Shown piece after piece: positions 1 to 6,974 of a DNA stretch of 64,000 nt. The notes beneath the pieces were generated by a model. The model did no database searches, was not told the DNA's origin, and saw nothing but the letters and a program-made list of their open reading frames with translations. The DNA lies in NCBI GenBank assembly GCA_943370145.1, contig CALRPY020000005.1:42677-106676 (forward strand), given 5' to 3'. The first letter of the stretch is position 1. Every line of letters starts with the position of its first letter. The translations under genes and the position numbers were made by a program. The DNA is from Ga0077536 sp943370145 (GTDB taxonomy: Bacteria; Pseudomonadota; Gammaproteobacteria; Ga0077536).

Positions 1-254
1 CTGCCGTAATAGCCGAGTTCCTCCGCGAGCTCACGCCAGGTCCACTCGGGCATGACTTCGTCCGGGTCGCCGACGTGCAGGAGGTAGCCGCGCGACGAGG
101 GCACTGCGACCAGGGTGCGTTCGGCCGTGGACGCCGGTAGCAGCAGCGGCGATTGCCCGGACTGCACGAAGGCCTCGGCTTCGCGAATGAACGACGGGGT
201 GATCAGCGCGCCCACCACGGAAGCGGCGCGCACGAGAAACTGACGACGGTCCAT
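1..254 (-). CDS. Exported protein, N-terminal part only
   Basis: The gene reads off the left edge; about 84 residues are visible. An AGGAGG ribosome site lies just before the ATG at 254. The N-terminus carries a twin-arginine-like stretch (MDRRQFL) followed by a hydrophobic segment and an alanine-rich end (residues 1-29), so export is likely, perhaps through Tat. After it come ordinary soluble residues without a motif I recognise. Function unknown. The twin-arginine reading is an inference: the motif is short and lacks a full S-R-R-x-F-L-K match. Confidence 0.7.
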   Translation of the reverse strand, partial: MDRRQFLVRAASVVGALITPSFIREAEAFVQSGQSPLLLPASTAERTLVAVPSSRGYLLHVGDPDEVMPEWTWRELAEELGYYG

Positions 255-340
255 GGAACCTCCTCTTTAGCAGCTTCGCCGGGAAGGCAGGGGCTGCAAT
301 CCGGAACAACTCCCCCTGGTCGTTGAGGCCGACCAAACCC

Positions 341-376
341 GCAAACGAAAAAGCCCGCGAGCACAAGCTGGCGGGC
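341..376 (-). terminator. Rho-independent terminator
   Basis: Read on the minus strand, a GCCCGC/GCGGGC stem with a short inner AGC/GCT extension is followed by TTTTTCGTTT. It lies downstream of the small gene at 531-743 and before the gene at 1-254, so it would end transcription of the former. Confidence 0.65.
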
Positions 377-530
377 CTTCGGCGTCCGTTTAGCTTGTAC
401 TTGTAATGCGCCCAGCAAGAGGCAAATCGGCGCAGTTGAATTTTACTGTGCCCGCCTGCCGATGCTCAACACTGAATTGCTGCGCCGGGCCGGTTTCCCG
501 ACGTTCCCCGGTGCATCCCCACCGCCGGCC

Positions 531-743
531 TCACTGCGGCATCGGCGACTTGGCAGGCACCATCAGCCCCTTTTCGTAGGGCCATTCGAGGTGGAAAATC
601 TTCGCGATGTTCGCGTGAGTGGCCTCCTCCGGACACCAACACACCAGCTTGCCCTGCCACTTCAACCATTTCGCTGCGTTGTGGACGGACTCCTGGAAAA
701 TGTGCTCGAGCTGTTCGGGGGAGGGATCGACCCAGATTTTCAT
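531..743 (-). CDS. Small protein of unknown function, HNAAKWL family
   Basis: A 70-residue protein starting at MKIWVDPSPEQ, chosen over the upstream in-frame ATG because GGAGG sits at the right distance. It has a tryptophan-rich core with IFQESVHNAAKWL near residues 14-27, then a second half with two cysteines (CWC) and a LEWPYEKGL stretch. The same plan occurs in the 73-residue protein at 2300-2521 (IFEASPHNAAKWL, RWDDKGL), so the two are paralogues on both sides of the hydratase gene. No transmembrane segment or signal peptide. I do not recognise a described function; the conserved HNAAKWL helix and C-terminal GL[MA]xP are the family marks. Confidence 0.75.
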   Translation of the reverse strand: MKIWVDPSPEQLEHIFQESVHNAAKWLKWQGKLVCWCPEEATHANIAKIFHLEWPYEKGLMVPAKSPMPQ

Positions 744-836
744 GCCCGTGGACCTCCTCGATGAACAGAGGCCAGTGTACGGCGGGTGGTGGCTCAATCC
801 GTGAGCCTCAAAAAACAGGAAACAAAGGAAAAAAAA

Positions 837-871
837 GGGGACAGACCACGCTTACGCGACAACCTGTGGTC
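837..871. repeat. GGGGACAGACC palindromic repeat, degenerate copy
   Basis: Begins GGGGACAGACCACG and ends with a partial inverted arm (GTGGTC). It is a decayed relative of the clean hairpins at 1006-1045, 28107-28154 and 40082-40137. The sequence just before it is a run of A residues. Confidence 0.6.
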
Positions 872-912
872 GCCCTCCCATGCCCCTGCTGTTTCTTGGT
901 CACATGTTCCAA

Positions 913-996
913 GCCAGGCGTTGCGCCTGCTGCGTCAGCGCAAGCTTCAGGGGGCGCGCAGTTCCGCAGATTGGGCTGACGCAGGAAGCCAAACGG
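913..996. repeat. GCGCTGACGCAGGAAGC inverted repeat pair
   Basis: A GTTGCGCCTGCTGCGTCAGC arm (about 918-938) is repeated in inverted form as GGCTGACGCAGGAAGCC (about 973-990). A single-hairpin relative, TTGCGC-TGACGCAGGAA-GCGCAA, is at 11799-11821. This looks like a second intergenic repeat family of the genome. Confidence 0.5.
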
Positions 997-1005
997 GGTA
1001 AAGCG

Positions 1006-1045
1006 GGGGACAGACCACGGTTACGAGAAACCGTGGTCTGTCCCC
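1006..1045. repeat. GGGGACAGACCACGG hairpin (REP-like)
   Basis: Perfect 15-base arms GGGGACAGACCACGG (1006-1020) and CCGTGGTCTGTCCCC (1031-1045) around a 10-base loop. Same family as 28107-28154 and 40082-40137. Such hairpins are typical of REP sequences that are spread by REP-associated tyrosine transposases; no such transposase lies in the window. Confidence 0.85.
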
Positions 1046-1163
1046 TAATCCTCCCCTAATCCCCGGAGGTCTTCACCCCGTAATGGGCTACATTCTCGCG
1101 GCACGGACCGCGTCGCGGCGGGCAGCAGCGAACCAGTCGGCTTCAGTCACTTGGAGGAATCGA

Positions 1164-1964
1164 ATGGATGTGAATATCACGCGCCAACATGGCGTCGAGT
1201 GGCAGGTCGCCGGCGCGGTCGGGCACATCGTGCTGGACCGCGCCGAGCGCGCCAACGCGCTGGATCGGCACACGGCTCTCGCGCTGGCTCGCGCGATAAA
1301 CGCCGTTGTCGACGCGACACCGCGCGTCATCGTGGTCTCCGCGCGCGGGCCCATCTTCTGCGCGGGCGGCGACATCAAGTCGTTCTCGGCGGCCGACGAA
1401 GACTTCGAATCCATCATCCTCGATCCACTGCCGGCCCTGCTGCCCGCCTACCGCAAATTGGCAGAAGCGCCTTGCCCGGTGATCTCGGTCGTCAACGGCC
1501 CGGTGGGCGGCGCCGGCGTCGGCCTCGCGCTGGTGGGTGACTTCGTGCTGGCGAGCACCACGCTCAAACTGCGCACCGGCTACGCTGCGATCGGACTCTC
1601 GCCCGACGTTGGCGCGTCGTGGTTCCTGGCCCGCCGCATCGGCGCGGTGCGCGCGCTGCAGTGGTTCATGACGAGCGACGCGATTGGCGCCGAGCAGTGC
1701 CTCGCGGCAGGCGCTGTCGATGCCTTGCACCCGCCGGAAGCCCTGCACGACGCCGCGGAATCTCTCACCCGCAGGCTGCTCGCTGCCGCACCCGGATCGC
1801 TCGCGGCGATGAAGCGCCTGTGCCAGGGCATGCAGGCGCGCAGCCTGGCCGAGCACCTGGCGCTCGAGGCGCAGTTGCTGGGCGAGTGCGCTCGCAGTGC
1901 CGACGCGCGGGAAGGCGTGGAGGCCTTCATCGAGAAACGGACGCCAAGGTTCACGGGCAACTGA
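1164..1964 (+). CDS. Enoyl-CoA hydratase/isomerase family protein
   Basis: 266 residues, the full crotonase length. The ATG at 1164 is chosen because GGAGGA precedes it; the longer reading frame upstream is not protein-like. The CoA oxyanion-hole segment CAGGDIKSF is at residues 66-74 and the second one, GPVGGAG, at 112-118. The two catalytic glutamates of classical hydratases are not seen (glycine and alanine there), while Asp148 in GLSPDVGASW matches the aspartate of PaaG-type ring-opening isomerases. I therefore favour a double-bond isomerase role in fatty-acid or aromatic-acid breakdown over a hydratase role. It stands alone; repeats lie on both sides. Confidence 0.88.
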   Translation: MDVNITRQHGVEWQVAGAVGHIVLDRAERANALDRHTALALARAINAVVDATPRVIVVSARGPIFCAGGDIKSFSAADEDFESIILDPLPALLPAYRKLAEAPCPVISVVNGPVGGAGVGLALVGDFVLASTTLKLRTGYAAIGLSPDVGASWFLARRIGAVRALQWFMTSDAIGAEQCLAAGAVDALHPPEALHDAAESLTRRLLAAAPGSLAAMKRLCQGMQARSLAEHLALEAQLLGECARSADAREGVEAFIEKRTPRFTGN

Positions 1965-2118
1965 CAGATCGAATGCAGTGAACAGGCGACGGGTCTCCGA
2001 GGCAGCGTCGAGCCATCGTCTGCAGAACGCTCGGCAACAGTGCTTTGTCCGCTGGTCCGGCAAGCGCCGAATAGACCGACCTGAAGAGAATTTCCCGGCC
2101 GCGTCGTCGTTGTGCAAG

Positions 2119-2147
2119 AAGGTGTCAGATTTTGAATCTGACACCTT
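2119..2147. repeat. AAGGTGTCAGATT palindrome, copy 1
   Basis: Perfect 13-base arms (AAGGTGTCAGATT and AATCTGACACCTT) with a 3-base loop, ending in TTTT. The copy 2 palindrome is 75 bases downstream. Confidence 0.85.
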
Positions 2148-2222
2148 TTCCCCAGCGCGGTCGTGGCGTGGATGCTCGCCACCGCGCGCCGGGCCTACTG
2201 CGCAAGCCCGAGCGTCGCGTTG

Positions 2223-2257
2223 AAAAAAGTGTCAGATTTCAAATCTGACACCTTTTT
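2223..2257. repeat. AAGTGTCAGATTT palindrome, copy 2
   Basis: Arms of 17 bases with one mismatch around a single C, flanked by A and T runs. Same family as 2119-2147. The A/T-flanked form would fold as a terminator-like hairpin on either strand. Confidence 0.85.
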
Positions 2258-2299
2258 CCAACGCGGCGGGGTGACCCGCCACCGCTGCGTCCGTCTCCC

Positions 2300-2521
2300 T
2301 CAGTCCGGCGTCGCCAGCCCCTTGTCGTCCCAGCGCACGCCGAGTGCATCGGCAACCTGCTGGTGGAAGCGTTCATCGGCGGGCCAGAAGTAATGATCTT
2401 CGCCCACGCGGAGCCACTTCGCGGCGTTGTGCGGAGACGCCTCGAAAATCCGCGCGATTGCCGACGGCGCCGGATTCTTCACGACATCGAGGGTGTTGCA
2501 GGTGCTGACCGGTTTCGACAT
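2300..2521 (-). CDS. Small protein of unknown function, HNAAKWL family
   Basis: A 73-residue protein starting MSKPVSTCNT. The core IFEASPHNAAKWL (residues 25-37) and the later VADALGVRWDDKGLATP match the plan of the 70-residue protein at 531-743 (IFQESVHNAAKWL, IFHLEWPYEKGLMVP). The two lie on the same strand about 1.6 kb apart, around the hydratase gene. No signal peptide, membrane segment or known catalytic motif. Function unknown. The start could lie further upstream, but the longer frame is rich in arginine and proline like a non-coding frame. Confidence 0.65.
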   Translation of the reverse strand: MSKPVSTCNTLDVVKNPAPSAIARIFEASPHNAAKWLRVGEDHYFWPADERFHQQVADALGVRWDDKGLATPD

Positions 2522-2736
2522 GGGGCGGTTTGACTCCTGGTTGATGCAGGCTGAGGGGTGGCCGTTATAGGCCTCCTGGCTCCGGCGACGAAGGCGGCCT
2601 GTTGTCCCGACGACGCGCCTGATTTGCGCCGGCAGCGGGTTGGCTCGGTACGCCTGCTCGGACGCCTCCAGTGTAACGGGGGAGCTGGCTCGGTCCGTGA
2701 GCCTGCGGGTTAGCGGACGAGCCGCCGCCCGCTGCA

Positions 2737-4455
2737 TCAGGCCCCGGACACCTGCCGCGCCGAACCGTGGCGCAGCAGCGCGCCCGGATAGACGTTGGTC
2801 TGCGCATCGTCATCGATCGTGACCACGCCGTTGATGAGGACATAGCGATAGCCGCGCGCACGCTGGATGCGCCGCCACTCGCCGCCCGGCAGATCGTGGG
2901 CGATTTCGGGCGGGAGAATCGCAAGATTCGCGTAGTCGTAGACGATGATGTCGGCGGGCTGTCCCACGCGCAGGGTGCCGCGGTCAGCGCAGCCGGCAAG
3001 CTGGGCCGGCAGGGCCGACAGGCGCCAGTGCGCGTCCTCGAGGCTCAGCCATCCCTGCTCGCGGACGATCTTGATCAGGGTCTCGGTGGGATAGCGTCCT
3101 GCGGTCAGGAACTTGGTGTGGGCACCGCCATCCGACACGCCGAACAGGATGTAGGGGTTGTCGACGATCTCCTTCAGCAGATCGAGGCGGGTGTTCGGCG
3201 GCATCGAGAAGAATTCGGTCTCGAGCCCGTCCTCGACCACGATGTCGAGCATCGCGTCGACCGGGTGCTTGCCGGTCTTCTCGGCAACGAGCCCGACGGT
3301 GTGATCGAGCCAGCGCTGCGTGCCGGGCGACTTCGGGCCCGTCACGACGATCTCCTCGAACGGACCGAGCACGAATCCCGGCACCTTGGCCCTGAGTGCG
3401 GGACGCCGCGCCGGATCGGCGAGTTTCGCCAGGCGCTCCTCGCGGCTGCCAACGGTGGCCTCGCGCCAGGCGGGACACTCGTCGAACAGGTTCCAGTCCT
3501 CGAAGGTGAACGAATAGCCCGCGTCGGTCGTCAGGCCCTGGCCGTAGACGCGGACGCCCTGCTCCCGGCAGCGCTCCAGCCACTCGATGACCTTGCGGTG
3601 CACGTGCGGCGCGTTGTCCTGGGCCTGCACGACGTTGAACACGAGCGGCCGCCCGCTGACCGCGGCGAGTTCGGCCATGTGCGCCTGGTCGGCCTTCGGA
3701 TTACCGGAGAACATCGTGGTCTGCATGTGGCCGGCGTTGCGACGTCGCAGCACCTTCGCGAACTCGAGCGCCGTGGCGTCGTTCATCATGTCGGTCGGCA
3801 TCGCGGTGCCGTCGTAGTCGAGCTGCGCGCCGGCGGGGCCGGTCGGCGGCATGCGCTGCGCGGACCAGCCACAGCCGCCTGCATCCAGCGCCTCGTCGAG
3901 CAGGCGGCACATCTCCGCATGCTCGGCATCCGTCGGCATGCGGCCCGACTTCGCGGCGTCGAGGCCCAGCACCTTGACCAGGATCGGGCCGATCGGCACG
4001 TAGGGCACGATGTTCATCGCCTTCGGCGTGCGCTCGACGCTGTCGAGGTACTCGGGAAAGCTCTCCCAGTCCCACGGCAGCCCCGCCTTCATCGACGCCA
4101 GCGGAATCGCTTCCACGCGCGTCATCGTCAGCATCGCGCGCTCGCGATCGGCCGGCGCGACCGGCGCGAAACCGAAGCCGCAGTTGCCGATGACGACGGT
4201 GGTGATGCCGTGCCAGCTAGAGATCGAGCAGTACGGGTCCCAGAAGACCTGCGCGTCGTAATGCGTGTGGAGATCGACGAAGCCCGGCGCGACGATCATG
4301 CCCCCGGCGTCGAGCACGCGGCGGCCGCGGTGCGGATCGATGTGGCCGATTTCGGCGACGCGGCCGTCGCGGATGCCGACGTCCGCCCGGTAGCGTGGCG
4401 AACGCGTGCCATCCACCACCATGCCGCCCCTGATGATCGTGTCGAACTCCGCCAT
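2737..4455 (-). CDS. Amidohydrolase, N-acyl-D-amino-acid deacylase type
   Basis: 572 residues. The start MAEFDTIIRGG is preceded by GAGGAGCATC; the longer frame upstream is not supported. Features of the metal-dependent amidohydrolase fold are clear: an N-terminal beta domain, APGFVDLHTHYDAQ with the HxH metal ligands near residues 54-67, GNCGFGFAP next, and a C-terminal GVSDGGAHTKF block carrying the late aspartate, then a PADIIVYDYANL composite-domain end. The family removes acyl or carbamoyl-like groups from D-amino acids or related amides. It is divergent from the zinc-ribbon/HyuA/HyuB operon and probably shares its substrate pathway. The exact substrate cannot be read from sequence. Confidence 0.88.
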   Translation of the reverse strand: MAEFDTIIRGGMVVDGTRSPRYRADVGIRDGRVAEIGHIDPHRGRRVLDAGGMIVAPGFVDLHTHYDAQVFWDPYCSISSWHGITTVVIGNCGFGFAPVAPADRERAMLTMTRVEAIPLASMKAGLPWDWESFPEYLDSVERTPKAMNIVPYVPIGPILVKVLGLDAAKSGRMPTDAEHAEMCRLLDEALDAGGCGWSAQRMPPTGPAGAQLDYDGTAMPTDMMNDATALEFAKVLRRRNAGHMQTTMFSGNPKADQAHMAELAAVSGRPLVFNVVQAQDNAPHVHRKVIEWLERCREQGVRVYGQGLTTDAGYSFTFEDWNLFDECPAWREATVGSREERLAKLADPARRPALRAKVPGFVLGPFEEIVVTGPKSPGTQRWLDHTVGLVAEKTGKHPVDAMLDIVVEDGLETEFFSMPPNTRLDLLKEIVDNPYILFGVSDGGAHTKFLTAGRYPTETLIKIVREQGWLSLEDAHWRLSALPAQLAGCADRGTLRVGQPADIIVYDYANLAILPPEIAHDLPGGEWRRIQRARGYRYVLINGVVTIDDDAQTNVYPGALLRHGSARQVSGA

Positions 4456-4571
4456 GTGATGCTCCTCGCTATGCGAACCCGCTCGCATGTCGGGCTGTCG
4501 GCAACGTGAATGCCGCGGCGATTGCCGGTGCTGTCCGAGTATCGGTCGAAGCCGTGATCGAAGCCAACACC

Positions 4572-4605
4572 TTCGCAATGCAGCACGGAATGTGCGCTTT
4601 GCAAA
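4572..4605. promoter_or_regulatory. Candidate operator between divergent catabolic genes
   Basis: An imperfect inverted repeat, TTCGCAATGCAGCAC and GTGCGCTTTGCAAA (two mismatches and one bulge, 5-base centre), lies in the 226-base gap between the amidohydrolase (minus) and the zinc-ribbon gene (plus). It is the only marked dyad I see there. No regulator gene is next to it, so the binding protein is unknown. Confidence 0.3.
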
Positions 4606-4681
4606 GGGATTCGCCGCGCCTAGGATGCATGCGACGCGCCACGCCGCGCATCCCCCAAATGACCCAAGGAGCCCGCGTCCG

Positions 4682-4912
4682 ATGAGCAATTTTTCCTTCG
4701 CGCGGCCGCAGGAGGCCGCACCCGTCCAGCATCGCGAAGCGGTGGCGGGCGCCTGCGGGGCCTGCGGCGCCGAGACCCTGATGCGCTACCCGGTACTGTC
4801 CGAAGGCGGCTGGTTCATGGTCGTGAAGTGCCAGTCCTGCCTGCACTCTCAGCAGCGCGAGAAGTGGACCCGTCTCGGGCACGTGACGCTGCTCACCGAC
4901 TCTCTCATCTGA
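4682..4912 (+). CDS. Small zinc-ribbon protein of a HyuAB-type operon
   Basis: 76 residues. Two CxxC pairs, Cys25/Cys28 and Cys50/Cys53, separated by about 20 residues, form a rubredoxin-like zinc ribbon. It lies 19 bases ahead of the HyuA-like gene and on the same strand, so it is probably translated with it. Small metal-binding subunits accompany HyuA/HyuB proteins in ATP-dependent carboxylases of the acetone and acetophenone type; that is family knowledge, and a role here as a third subunit is an inference. It could also be a separate Zn-ribbon regulator. Confidence 0.72.
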   Translation: MSNFSFARPQEAAPVQHREAVAGACGACGAETLMRYPVLSEGGWFMVVKCQSCLHSQQREKWTRLGHVTLLTDSLI

Positions 4913-4931
4913 GCCCACGAGGAACATTCGC

Positions 4932-6974
4932 ATGATGGCAGTAGACGTCGGCGGCACGTTCACGGACGTGGTCGCCGTCAAGGACGGGCGGATACTCACC
5001 GCCAAGGTTTCAACCCGGGTCGGCGAGGTCGAGCTTGGCGTCATCGAGGGCGCGGCCGAACTAGGCGCGGCCGATGCACCGGTCTTCAACCACGCGAGCA
5101 CCCACGGGCTGAACGCGATCATCACGCGATCGCTGCCGAAGATCGGCTTCCTGACGACCGCCGGCCACCGCGACATTCTCGACATCGGCCGCACCTGGCG
5201 GCCGGTGGCGGCGCTGACCGATCCGAGCTGGCGGCGTTCGTTCGGCGATGCCGCGCGGCCGCTGGTGCAGCGCTACCTGCGGCGTGGGATCAGGGAGCGG
5301 CTGAAGGCCGACGGCAGCGTGTTCCTGCCGCTCGACGAGGCGCAGGCGCGCGAGGAACTGCGGGTCCTGAAACGCTGCAATGTCGAGGGCGTCGCGATCT
5401 GCCTGCTCCACGCCTACACCAACGGCGCGCACGAACTGCGCCTGCGCGAACTCGTGCGCGAGGAACTCGGCGACGTGCCGTGCTCGGTGTCGAGCGAGAT
5501 CTCGCCGCTGGCGAAGGAATACGCCCGCGCCTCGACGACGCTGATCGACGTCTTCATGAAAATCATCTACGAGGACTACACGCGGCGACTCGACGCCGGC
5601 CTGCGCGACATCGGCTTCACGGGCCAGCTCAACTTCGCGGACTGCACGGCCAATCTCATCCCGGCGAAGGACGCGATGGAGGCGCCATTCCGCGTGGTGT
5701 TCGCCGGCCCCGCCGCCGGCACGGTCGGCAGCGCGCACTTCGGCGCGCTGATCGGCGAGCCCAACCTGCTCTGCGCGGACGTCGGCGGCACCTCCTGCGA
5801 CATAAGCCTCGTCAGCAACGGCAGCCCCTTCGTCAACACCACGTTCGAACTCGAGCACGACCTCATCGTCAACGCGCTGTCGAACGACATCTCGAGCATT
5901 GGCGCGGGCGGCGGCAGCCTGGTCGCGATCACGCAGAGCGGCGACATCAAGGTCGGCCCGGAGAGCGCGGGCGCGCTGCCGGGCCCGGCCTGCTATGGCC
6001 GCGGCGGCACGCGGCCGACGATGACCGACATCAAGCTGCTCGCCGGCATCCTCGACCCCGACGGCTTCGCCGGCGGCAAGATGAAGCTCGACGTGACGCT
6101 CGCCCGCCGCGCGTTCGAGCAGCTCGACACGCCGCTGCCCTTCGAGAGCCGCGTGCGTTACGCCTACGACATCGGACTCAACAACATCGCCGAAGGCATT
6201 TTCAACATCGCGATCAAGCAGGGCATCGACCCGCGCGACTATTCGCTGATGGCCTTCGGCGCCGCCGGCCCGCTGGTATTGCCGGCGCTGCTCGACCTCG
6301 TGCACGTGAAAAGCGTGATCGTGCCGCCGCACCCCGGCCTCTTCTCGGCGCTCGGGCTGCTGTCCGCGGACCAGGTGTATGCGATGAGCAAGAGCGCCTA
6401 TCAGGTGCTCACTCCCGACGCCGCGCCGGCCATCGCGCGGATGTACGACCAGATGGAAGCGAAGCTGCGCGCGCGGCTCGCGGAGCACGGCGAAATCGAG
6501 ATCCTGCGCGCCTTCGACGGCCAGCTCGTCGGCCAGACCTGGGAGACCCCCTTCGTGCCGGTGCCGGATGGCCCGATCGGGCCGGACACGATCGCTGCGA
6601 TGATCCGCAACTTCCACGACGCCTACGAGTCGCGCAACGGCAACCGCTTCGAGCACATCCCGGTGCAGGGCGTGACCTATCGCCTGCGGGCGGTGGTGAA
6701 GACGGCAAAGGTCAGCTACCCGACGCTGCCGGCGCGCGATCCCGCGACGCCGCTCAAGGCCGTCGGCACCTCGGTGCTGCGCTACGTGGCGGACGCCGAG
6801 CAACTCGCGCAGATCTACCGGCGCGAGGACCTCCGCGCCGGCGACGAGATCCGGGGCCCCGCCATCGTGCGCGAGGCGCTCTCGACGACCTACATCACAC
6901 AGCGCCAGGTCGGCCGCGTCGGCCACCACGGTGAAATCCACATCACGCGCATGGCCGCAGGAGACCCGCGATGA
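4932..6974 (+). CDS. Hydantoinase/oxoprolinase family, A-type subunit
   Basis: 680 residues. The N-terminal actin-like ATPase motif VDVGGTFTDVV (residues 4-14), the central NLLCADVGGTSCDISLV block, and GAGGGS are typical of HyuA/oxoprolinase ATPase subunits. The family uses ATP to phosphorylate a carbonyl or lactam oxygen, either for ring opening (hydantoin, 5-oxoproline) or for carboxylation of ketones. The stop overlaps the next start in an ATGA, so the partner at 6971-8953 is co-translated. Either of two adjacent ATGs (4932, 4935) may start it. The neighbours (zinc ribbon, amidohydrolase, amidase) fit breakdown of an amide or a ketone; which one is open. Confidence 0.9.
   Translation: MMAVDVGGTFTDVVAVKDGRILTAKVSTRVGEVELGVIEGAAELGAADAPVFNHASTHGLNAIITRSLPKIGFLTTAGHRDILDIGRTWRPVAALTDPSWRRSFGDAARPLVQRYLRRGIRERLKADGSVFLPLDEAQAREELRVLKRCNVEGVAICLLHAYTNGAHELRLRELVREELGDVPCSVSSEISPLAKEYARASTTLIDVFMKIIYEDYTRRLDAGLRDIGFTGQLNFADCTANLIPAKDAMEAPFRVVFAGPAAGTVGSAHFGALIGEPNLLCADVGGTSCDISLVSNGSPFVNTTFELEHDLIVNALSNDISSIGAGGGSLVAITQSGDIKVGPESAGALPGPACYGRGGTRPTMTDIKLLAGILDPDGFAGGKMKLDVTLARRAFEQLDTPLPFESRVRYAYDIGLNNIAEGIFNIAIKQGIDPRDYSLMAFGAAGPLVLPALLDLVHVKSVIVPPHPGLFSALGLLSADQVYAMSKSAYQVLTPDAAPAIARMYDQMEAKLRARLAEHGEIEILRAFDGQLVGQTWETPFVPVPDGPIGPDTIAAMIRNFHDAYESRNGNRFEHIPVQGVTYRLRAVVKTAKVSYPTLPARDPATPLKAVGTSVLRYVADAEQLAQIYRREDLRAGDEIRGPAIVREALSTTYITQRQVGRVGHHGEIHITRMAAGDPR

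Larger units (their letters stand above)
1965..2299. other. Intergenic region with two TGTCAGATT palindromes
   Basis: 335 bases between the hydratase gene and a converging small gene. Apart from the two palindromes at 2119-2147 and 2223-2257, I see no gene or RNA. The palindromes are followed or preceded by T and A runs and could work as bidirectional terminators for the two converging genes. Confidence 0.5.

Noticed and set aside
4456..4689. Upstream extension of the amidohydrolase frame
   Set aside because: The extra residues have no family similarity, and a ribosome site precedes the inner ATG.
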